Source of the DNA: Alcaligenes faecalis
GTDB taxonomy: Bacteria; Pseudomonadota; Gammaproteobacteria; Burkholderiales; Burkholderiaceae_B
Direction: 5' to 3'
Assembly (NCBI RefSeq): GCF_005311025.1
Contig: NZ_CP031747.1
Location: 3,819,870-3,883,869, forward strand
Length of the DNA stretch: 64,000 bases
The notes below the pieces were generated by a model that was not told the DNA's origin, ran no database searches, and saw nothing but the letters and a program-made list of their open reading frames with translations. Shown here one piece after another: positions 58,301-64,000 of this stretch; position 1 is the first letter of the stretch; each line of letters opens with the position of its first letter. The translations under genes were made by a program, and so were the position numbers.

Positions 58301-61048
58301 GAACAAGCCATTCTGGGTAAAGGCTCGGCTCTGTTCCAGGAACCCGAGGTAGATTACAAGGCCAGCTCGGGCGGCAGCAACGATGGCCAGATCGCCATCC
58401 TGAATGCACGCGAACACAACCTGAAGAACATCTCGGTGCACATTCCGCACAACACCTTCACCGTCGTGACGGGTGTCTCCGGTTCGGGCAAATCCACCCT
58501 GGCCTTCGACATTCTGTTTAACGAAGGTCAACGCCGTTACCTGGAATCCCTGAACGCCTACGCCCGCGCGATTGTGCAGCCCGCCGGTCAGCCCGATGTG
58601 GACGCAATCTACGGTATTCCACCTACCGTTGCCATTGAGCAGCGCACCAGCCGTGGGGGTCGCAAATCCACCGTGGCCACCATGACGGAAATCCACCATT
58701 TCCTGCGCTTGCTGTATGTGAAGCTGGCCACCCAATACTGCCCGGACTGCCATGTGCCTGTGGCCCCGCAAACGGCCGAGCAAATCGCCGCGCAATTGCT
58801 GCGTGATCACAAGGGTGAACATATTGGTTTGCTGGCTCCCCTGGTCACCGCTCGCAAGGGCTACTACACCGACCTGGCCAAATGGGCGCAGGGCAAGGGC
58901 TATACCCATTTGCGCGTGGATGGCGAGTTCATCCCCGTCAACCCTTGGCCGCGCCTGGACCGTTACAGCGAACACACGCTGGAACTGCCGGTGGCCGACC
59001 TGATTATTGACCCTCGCCACGAACTGCAACTGCGCCAAGCCATACGCGAGGCGCTGGAGCTGGGTCACGGCTCCTTCAGTGTGCTGGCTCCCCTGACGCC
59101 ATCGGGTTCCATGTCGCTGGAGCAACGCCGACAAGGTCAACCGCTGTCCACGGCCAGCCAGCAACACTTCTCCGTCAAGCGGGCTTGCCCTTGCTGCGGC
59201 ACCAGCTTCCCCGAGCCGGACCCGCGCATGTTCTCCTACAACTCCAAGCACGGCTGGTGCAAGGACTGCTTTGGTACGGGCTTGAAGCTGACCGGCTTCG
59301 ACCAGGAACAAACGGGCGAAGAAAACAGCTGGAATAACGGCTACGAAGGCGAAGCTGTGGAATGCCCAAGCTGTCACGGCCAACGCTTGAACCCGGTCTC
59401 TCTGGCTTTTGAATGGCGCGACCAATCCATTGCCAAGCTGGCCGGTTTGCCCGTGGATGAAGCGCAGACCTTTTTTGGCAGCCTGAACATGAGTGGCCGC
59501 GAGGCCGATATTGCGCGCGACATTCTGAACGAAATCCGCAGCCGTCTGGACTTCATGCACGAAGTGGGCCTGGGATATCTGGCGCTGGATCGTGCCGCCC
59601 CCACCTTGTCGGGTGGGGAAGCCCAGCGTATCCGTCTGGCGGCCCAGTTAGGCTCAAACCTGCAGGGCGTGTGCTATGTGCTGGATGAACCCACGATCGG
59701 TCTGCACCCGCGCGACAACCAGATTCTGCTGAACGCCATGGCGCGTCTGGAAGGCAACGGCAATACGCTGGTGGTTGTCGAGCACGATGAAGACACCATA
59801 CGCCGTGCCCAGCACATTATTGATATGGGCCCCGGTGCGGGCAAACGCGGCGGTGAAGTCATCGCGCAGGGCACACTGGCAGAAATCGAGGCCAACCCCA
59901 ATTCGCTGACTGGCCGCTATCTGCGCGAGCCGCTCAAGCACCCCATGCAGGCACGCCGTCCCGTCCAGGCCGATGCACCCATGCTGACGGTGCACGATGC
60001 CAGCCTGCATAACCTGAACAAGGTCCAGGCCGGTATTCCGCTGGGCAAGCTCAGTCTGGTGACGGGCGTGTCAGGCTCCGGCAAATCCACCTTTGCCCGC
60101 GATGTGCTGCTGGATAATTTGCAGCGCGTGGTCGGCAGCAAAGAAAAACCGGTGTGGCAGGGTTGTTCCAGCATCAGCGGCTGGGAAAGCCTGGACCGCG
60201 TGCTGGAAGTGGACCAGACCCCCATTGGCAAGACACCCCGCTCCTGCCCCGCCACCTATATCGGCTTCTGGGACGAGGTGCGCAAACTGTTTGCCAACAC
60301 CAGCGATGCCCGTCTGCGCGGCTGGAGCGCCTCACGCTTCTCCTTTAATACCGGCGATGGCCGTTGCCCCTTGTGCGAAGGCCAAGGCATGCGCACCCTG
60401 GAAATGAGCTTCCTGCCGGACGTGAAGGTGCCTTGTGACGCCTGCCACGGCCAGCGCTTCAACCCCGAAACACTGGCGGTGACCTGGCGCGACGTCTCCG
60501 CCGGTCAGCTTTTGCAAATGGATGTGGATGAGGCGGTTGAATACTTTGCCGCACATCCTAAAATATTGCGCCCCCTGCAGCTGATGCAAAGCGTAGGCCT
60601 GGGTTATCTGACCCTGGGCCAACCCTCCCCCACCCTGTCCGGTGGCGAGGCGCAGCGCGTCAAGCTGGTCAGCGAACTGGTCAAGGCTCGTCTGGACGAA
60701 GGTCTGACTCGCACAGGCCGCGCCTACAAGGCTCCGCACACCTTGTACGTGCTGGACGAACCCAGCGTAGGCCTATCCATGGCGGATGTGGAAAAGCTGA
60801 TTGTGGTGCTGCACCGACTGGTCGATGCCGGCCATACTGTGCTGGTGATTGAACATAATCTGGATTTGATTGCCGAAGCAGACTGGATTGTCGATCTGGG
60901 CCCCGAAGGCGGCTCGGGCGGCGGCAGGCTGGTGGTGCAAGGCACGCCGGATCAAGTACAAGCCAACCATGCCTCGCATACCGGCATGGCCCTGGCGGAA
61001 TTTTTAAAGGAACACGGCGCATGTATGGCCGATTTGAAGACAGACTAA
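55346..61048 (+). CDS. uvrA: Giant tandem UvrA-type excinuclease ATPase (two UvrA units in one chain)
   Basis: The ATG at 55346 gives 1900 residues, twice normal UvrA (about 940). Four Walker A loops (GVSGSGKS near residues 33, 672, 1042 and 1573) and four ABC signatures (LSGGE near 521, 865, 1421 and 1764) are present, plus UvrA zinc modules, e.g. CAQC...CESC and CPTC...CPDC in the first unit, CPCC...CKDC and CPLC...CDAC in the second. The second unit has the more canonical UvrB-binding region (GLLAPLVTARKGYYTDLAKW). In the first unit that region has a Ser/Lys-rich insert (SSSTKKGKSSKAAP). Similar double-length UvrA proteins exist in related bacteria, usually alongside a normal one elsewhere. 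pabB overlaps its end by 28 bases. Confidence 0.93.
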   Translation: MSSEIRIFGARQNTLKNLNVRIKTGELLVITGVSGSGKSSLAFDTLYAEGQRRYVETFSPYARQFLDRMDKPQVDRIEGILPAIAIDQVNPVRNSRSTVGTMTELNDYIKLLYARLGELYCRQCAQPVRRDNADSIAKQIRKLAEDHDDPRLVLTFAVKVPANFTQQEIETLLHQQGYTRLHHEETQTVTASSSTKKGKSSKAAPTEQKLLYVIQDRFRASTVEPERFMEAIEAALRHGQGKLTVYASASADGPETAWRFSQGLHCAQCDIEYSPPVASTFSFNSPLGACESCRGFGRVMGIDYGLVVPDPSKSLLEGAIRPWQTASYKECQVEMERYAPAAGVRLSVPWKDLSQEERDWVINGTPDWKGGNQAWKTQWYGAQRFFDWLESRAYKMHVRVLLSKYRSYNTCPACAGSRLKPEASLWRAGDQAAPADSRYPRFMPVHSNWLREQLDAMPGLSVPDLMRLPIEHVRTFFRGLHFGDARDAAIDLLLKETLSRLDYLCDVGLSYLSLDRQSRTLSGGEVQRINLTTALGTSLVNTLFVLDEPSIGLHPRDMHRIIEVMHRLRGNGNTLVVVEHDPQVMVAADRILDMGPGPGERGGQILFDGSPQALRGAETLTGRYLSGELSIESPRPMPVADNTPRLLLEDVSAHNLRHISVSIPLGRLVCVTGVSGSGKSTLIQDVLYPAILKQQGKPTEAPGPYGALLGAEQIAEVVMVDQTPIGKTARSNPASYVGAFDPIRKLFAQAPLSKERSYTPGTFSFNSGDGRCPTCGGTGFEHIEMQFLSDVYLRCPDCDGKRFRPEVLEVRIEHFGRSASIDEVLDMTVHQAMEFFEGLRDVQTGLAPLADVGLDYLKLGQPVPTLSGGEAQRLKLAAYLAQASRTRLSQVKVAKKGNLFLFDEPTTGLHFDDIARLMRAFRKLLAAGHSLLIIEHNLDLIRAADWIIDLGPEGGEHGGQLLGTGTPGDIMALEQSHTGHALKEYEQAILGKGSALFQEPEVDYKASSGGSNDGQIAILNAREHNLKNISVHIPHNTFTVVTGVSGSGKSTLAFDILFNEGQRRYLESLNAYARAIVQPAGQPDVDAIYGIPPTVAIEQRTSRGGRKSTVATMTEIHHFLRLLYVKLATQYCPDCHVPVAPQTAEQIAAQLLRDHKGEHIGLLAPLVTARKGYYTDLAKWAQGKGYTHLRVDGEFIPVNPWPRLDRYSEHTLELPVADLIIDPRHELQLRQAIREALELGHGSFSVLAPLTPSGSMSLEQRRQGQPLSTASQQHFSVKRACPCCGTSFPEPDPRMFSYNSKHGWCKDCFGTGLKLTGFDQEQTGEENSWNNGYEGEAVECPSCHGQRLNPVSLAFEWRDQSIAKLAGLPVDEAQTFFGSLNMSGREADIARDILNEIRSRLDFMHEVGLGYLALDRAAPTLSGGEAQRIRLAAQLGSNLQGVCYVLDEPTIGLHPRDNQILLNAMARLEGNGNTLVVVEHDEDTIRRAQHIIDMGPGAGKRGGEVIAQGTLAEIEANPNSLTGRYLREPLKHPMQARRPVQADAPMLTVHDASLHNLNKVQAGIPLGKLSLVTGVSGSGKSTFARDVLLDNLQRVVGSKEKPVWQGCSSISGWESLDRVLEVDQTPIGKTPRSCPATYIGFWDEVRKLFANTSDARLRGWSASRFSFNTGDGRCPLCEGQGMRTLEMSFLPDVKVPCDACHGQRFNPETLAVTWRDVSAGQLLQMDVDEAVEYFAAHPKILRPLQLMQSVGLGYLTLGQPSPTLSGGEAQRVKLVSELVKARLDEGLTRTGRAYKAPHTLYVLDEPSVGLSMADVEKLIVVLHRLVDAGHTVLVIEHNLDLIAEADWIVDLGPEGGSGGGRLVVQGTPDQVQANHASHTGMALAEFLKEHGACMADLKTD

Positions 61049-62133
61049 AAGGCTATGCGCTGGAAATGCAGGGCTACCTGGGCCATATCCAGGCTCGTAG
61101 CCCGGAAGACTTAAGTACTGCTTTTGAAAAAATCGAACAGGCTCGCCAAGCCGGCCACTGGGTGGCCCTGGCACTGGACTACGAACTGGCCGAGCTGTTC
61201 GAACCCCGTCTGTCTGCGCGTGATGCAGCGCCCCATGCGCCCCTGAATGCGCTGGTGTTTGAGCAGGCTCAGGAAGTGGCTTTATGGGATAGTCAGGCAA
61301 AGCCCGAATTGAAGGTCAGCCTTCAAATCAGTCAGAAAGACTATCGGGATGCGCTGGCCCAGGTTCAGCAAGGTTTGCAGGCCGGAGATTTCTACCAGAT
61401 CAACTACACCATGCCCCTGTGCATTCAATCCGGCATGGCACCGCGTGATCTCTATACCGCACTGGCCAGCCGCCACCCTGTAGCCTACGGTGCTTATCTG
61501 GATCTGGGTGATCGTCATATCCTGTCGCTGTCACCCGAGCTGTTTCTGGAAAAACGTGGCAACACTGTGCGGACCCGCCCCATGAAAGGCACCCGCCCGC
61601 GCGATACCGACCCTGTTCAAGATCAGAAAAACGCCCAGGAGCTGCAAAGCAGCCTGAAAGACCGGGCCGAAAACCTGATGATTGTGGATTTGCTACGCAA
61701 CGATCTGGGCCAGGTGGCCCGCACCGGCACCGTGCAAACCACCAGTCTGTTCGATGTAGAGCAATACGCTTCCGTCTGGACCATGACTTCCAGCATCCAG
61801 GCCGAGGTAGACCCGGACTGGAGCCTGCAGACCCTGCTACGCGCCCTGTTTCCCTGTGGTTCGATTACCGGCGCCCCCAAGCTGGCCGCCATGCAATGCA
61901 TACGCCAACTGGAAACGCAGCGACGCGGTATTTACTGCGGCTCGGTGGGGTATCTCAGCCCCCAGGGCGACTTGTCCCTGAATGTCAGCATCCGCAGTCT
62001 GGAGCTGAACAATCATGGTCAAGGAACATTTGGCGTGGGCGGTGGCATTGTGCTGGACTCGGACCCGGACCAGGAATGGTTGGAGTGTTTGTGGAAAGCA
62101 CGTGTCTTGCAGACCCCTGTAACACTGACTTAA
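61021..62133 (+). CDS. pabB: Aminodeoxychorismate synthase component I PabB
   Basis: Chorismate-using enzyme that, with glutamine amidotransferase PabA, makes 4-amino-4-deoxychorismate for folate. The 370 residues have the chorismate-binding core (about 105-365): YQINYTMPL, SPELFLEKRG, TRPMKGTRPRD with the catalytic Lys, and GSITGAPKLAAMQCIRQLE, then GSVGYLSPQGDLSLNVSIR. It is shorter than E. coli PabB (453) because the N-terminal domain is reduced. The start lies inside the uvrA end; pabC follows 10 bases later. Confidence 0.9.
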   Translation: MYGRFEDRLKGYALEMQGYLGHIQARSPEDLSTAFEKIEQARQAGHWVALALDYELAELFEPRLSARDAAPHAPLNALVFEQAQEVALWDSQAKPELKVSLQISQKDYRDALAQVQQGLQAGDFYQINYTMPLCIQSGMAPRDLYTALASRHPVAYGAYLDLGDRHILSLSPELFLEKRGNTVRTRPMKGTRPRDTDPVQDQKNAQELQSSLKDRAENLMIVDLLRNDLGQVARTGTVQTTSLFDVEQYASVWTMTSSIQAEVDPDWSLQTLLRALFPCGSITGAPKLAAMQCIRQLETQRRGIYCGSVGYLSPQGDLSLNVSIRSLELNNHGQGTFGVGGGIVLDSDPDQEWLECLWKARVLQTPVTLT

Positions 62134-62143
62134 AGGCAGCATC

Positions 62144-62794
62144 ATGAGCCAAAGCAAACCTGAATTGATAGAAACCTTGCGGGTAGATGCAGACGGCCAG
62201 ATCCCCCTGCTGGAACTGCATCTGGAGCGCGTGGCACGCAGCTGCACGGAACTGGGCTACGACTGGGATGCACAAACCTGGTTGCAGGCCATGCATACCG
62301 CGTTGGGCCAGGCCCCGGTCAACACACCCTTGCGACTGCGTATCTTGTGGGGTGCCGACGCCAGCGCCCAGGCACAGGCGAACGCACTGCCAGCACTGGA
62401 AGGCCCCTTACAGCTATGCCTGTCCCGCATACCCCTGCCCGCTCAGGACCCGCTGCTCTCGCACAAGACGACGCATCGCCCCTGGTATCAAGAGGCCAGC
62501 GCCCTGCTGGAAAAGCATCCCCAAATCTTTGATGTGATCTATCTGGATACACAGAACCGGGTTTGTGAAGGCAGCCGCAGCAATATTTATATTCAGGACG
62601 AACAGGGCCAGTGGTGGACACCGCCCGCCCAAGGCTGGCTCTTGCCCGGCGTGCAACGGCAGGCGCTTCTCAATAGCAAGCTGGTTCGTGAAACCGAGAT
62701 TTCCCTGGAGGATTTACTGAACGCCAAGGCAATCCGAGTCTCGAATGCCTTGCGTGGCTGGCAGGACGCCTTACTGGTTCAGTATCCGGTTTAA
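62144..62794 (+). CDS. pabC: 4-amino-4-deoxychorismate lyase PabC (class IV PLP enzyme)
   Basis: Releases pyruvate from aminodeoxychorismate to give p-aminobenzoate. The 216 residues are short but show the fold-IV PLP features: the lysine in SHKTTHRPWYQ (about 108), DVIYLDTQNRVCEGSRSNIY (about 130-149), and PGVQRQALL near the end, binding PLP phosphate. Next to pabB; in some related bacteria the two are fused. The 3' end overlaps the tcdA gene on the other strand by 24 bases. Confidence 0.88.
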   Translation: MSQSKPELIETLRVDADGQIPLLELHLERVARSCTELGYDWDAQTWLQAMHTALGQAPVNTPLRLRILWGADASAQAQANALPALEGPLQLCLSRIPLPAQDPLLSHKTTHRPWYQEASALLEKHPQIFDVIYLDTQNRVCEGSRSNIYIQDEQGQWWTPPAQGWLLPGVQRQALLNSKLVRETEISLEDLLNAKAIRVSNALRGWQDALLVQYPV

Positions 62795-63571
62795 GGCGTA
62801 GTCGGCGGCCTGCATGCCCATGCTGGCCGTCACAGTGACCCCGGAGCCATAACCCGCGCAGGCCAGTCCTTGCAGCGCACCGTCTTCGGCCTGGGTCCAG
62901 TTCTGTGGCAGACGCGTTTCCTGCTCGAACCACAGGCAATCCACTCCCATGCGAGGCACACGCTTCAAGGCGCGGCCCTGAGCATCGCTGCCACGCGCAA
63001 AGCCATGCTGCTTGCGCAGGATCTGGCGCAGCTTGCCCAACAAGGCATCATGGCGTGCTACCGACAAGTCTCCCCGGCGCAACGTCAGCGGATCGGTTTT
63101 GCCTCCTGCCCCGCCGCAGCTCAGCAGGGGCACCTTGCAGCGCCTGGCCTGCAAGATCAGAGCAATCTTGGCACTAGCCTGGTCAGTGCAATCCAGAAAC
63201 ACGTCGGGACGCTGCTCCATCAGGCTGGCCGCATTATCCTCGGTGACAAAATCTTCAATCAGCTGCAGCTGGCACTGAGGATTGATCTGCGCAATGCGCT
63301 GGGCCATGGCTTCAATCTTGGCCATGCCCAAGGTGCTGTCCAGAGCAGGCAGTTGGCGGTTGATATTCGATTCGGCAATATTATCCAGATCAATCAGGGT
63401 AATTCGGCCTACGGCCGAACGGGCCAGCGCTTCCACCGCCCAGGTTCCCACGCCCCCGATACCCGCCACCATCACATGGGCGGCCGCCAGACGCTCTCGC
63501 GCTCCGGCTCCATACAAACGATCCAAACCGCCGAAACGGCGTTCGGCATCCATGTTGTGCTGCTCTGTCAT
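62771..63571 (-). CDS. tcdA: tRNA threonylcarbamoyladenosine dehydratase TcdA
   Basis: E1-like enzyme that cyclises t6A at tRNA position 37, using ATP. The 266 residues (E. coli 268) show the nucleotide-binding motif VAGIGGVGTWAVEALARS (about 31-48), DLDNIAESNINRQLPAL (the E1-family Asp-Asn...Arg-Gln pattern), and DCTDQASAKIALILQARR. The C-terminus ends with a hydrophobic helix. Convergent overlap with pabC. Confidence 0.94.
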   Translation of the reverse strand: MTEQHNMDAERRFGGLDRLYGAGARERLAAAHVMVAGIGGVGTWAVEALARSAVGRITLIDLDNIAESNINRQLPALDSTLGMAKIEAMAQRIAQINPQCQLQLIEDFVTEDNAASLMEQRPDVFLDCTDQASAKIALILQARRCKVPLLSCGGAGGKTDPLTLRRGDLSVARHDALLGKLRQILRKQHGFARGSDAQGRALKRVPRMGVDCLWFEQETRLPQNWTQAEDGALQGLACAGYGSGVTVTASMGMQAADYALNRILNQ

Positions 63572-63823
63572 GCAATCTGTCCATCACCGGCCCATGCGGC
63601 CAAACCCGTTAATTCTACGTCTAATTGCCCCTGACCAGCCTGTGAAACGGGCCTTATGCCCTGGTGGCTTGACTGGGCCCTGCCAAATAGCAACACTCGT
63701 ATAAGCAAATTAGTATTTTTCCTTAGTTATCAGCAAGAAAGCCCGCTACAGTGGACTGTGCTTGCTCTACAATTGTCATAGGTTTCAAGCATCTGTGATT
63801 TTGGCTTACCACCCCTTTTTGCC

Positions 63824-64000
63824 GTGAACATCGATTCTATTTCCGCCTCGCCTTCCGCCGTACCCACACCGTGCAGCTTTCGTGTCCTGACTGACGAAGA
63901 GCGCAACGCCTCTTTGCGTCAATCCCTGGAAGAGGTGCAGTGGTGTGAAAAACAGGACCTGTGGGTCTATGGTTACGGCTCTCTGATCTGGCGTCCCGAT
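63824..64000 (+). CDS. chaC: ChaC-like gamma-glutamylcyclotransferase (N-terminal part, runs off the window)
   Basis: Fifty-nine codons from a GTG at 63824 to the window edge. After a Ser/Pro-rich start and LTDEERNASLRQSLEEV comes LWVYGYGSLIWRPD, the first strand and phosphate-binding turn of the ChaC family, which cleaves glutathione to 5-oxoproline and Cys-Gly. The catalytic Glu lies beyond the window. No clear Shine-Dalgarno is seen before the GTG, so the start is provisional. Confidence 0.8.
   Translation, partial: MNIDSISASPSAVPTPCSFRVLTDEERNASLRQSLEEVQWCEKQDLWVYGYGSLIWRPD

Noticed and set aside
1-64000. CRISPR array, prophage, transposon or genomic island
   Set aside because: No repeat-spacer pattern, integrase, transposase or phage gene was found; gene content and codon use are uniform.

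Overview
The window looks like a chromosomal segment of a betaproteobacterium of the order Burkholderiales, most likely family Alcaligenaceae and close to Alcaligenes. This rests on gene order, on a MurE-MurF fusion of the kind known from Bordetella, and on the protein sequences. No marker gene (16S rRNA, rpoB) is present, so the genus is inferred. Coding density is high and the content is mostly housekeeping. I see no phage, insertion sequence, CRISPR array or tRNA gene.

Layout. 1-8.7 kb: the 5' part of mnmC (cut by the window edge), suhB, fadD, an M20 amidohydrolase, a YciA-like thioesterase, mgtE and a DUF1932 dehydrogenase. 8.9-31.4 kb, almost all on the minus strand: the division and cell-wall (dcw) cluster, transcribed mraZ-rsmH-ftsL-ftsI-murE/murF-mraY-murD-ftsW-murG-murC-ddl-ftsQ-ftsA-ftsZ-lpxC. 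A DciA/DUF721 gene (plus strand), an M23 peptidase and secA follow. The dcw cluster starts from a clear promoter overlapped by four exact 10-bp MraZ-type repeats, and many of its genes overlap by four bases. 31.6-37.8 kb: RNase P RNA, the ABC-F gene uup, and nrdA-nrdB-yfaE behind a pair of NrdR boxes.

37.9-45.0 kb: a compact minus-strand run, cytochrome bd subunit I-like, subunit II-like, ClC protein, orphan beta-barrel protein, recQ. The subunit I-like protein keeps the CydA fold but has lost all three haem ligands (equivalents of E. coli H19, H186 and M393) and both glutamates E99 and E107. The ClC protein lacks the internal proton glutamate. This is the most unusual part of the window and the best candidate for an undescribed system.

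45.1-64 kb: glnS-minC, a separate minD-minE unit, a Rieske-type oxygenase with a structured leader, a glycine-zipper lipoprotein, ettA with an isochorismatase-family hydrolase, an acidic-tailed unknown protein, a family 2 glycosyltransferase, a 42-residue basic ORF, a 1900-residue tandem UvrA, pabB-pabC, tcdA and the start of a chaC-like gene.

How the parts work together. The dcw block makes the peptidoglycan precursor (MurC-F, Ddl, MraY, MurG) and the septal machine (FtsZ, A, Q, L, I, W). MinCDE places the septum, LpxC commits to lipid A, and SecA exports envelope proteins. NrdAB-YfaE, RecQ and UvrA serve DNA synthesis and repair. PabBC feeds folate synthesis. Family assignments come from motifs and remembered family sequences; no database search or alignment program was run.
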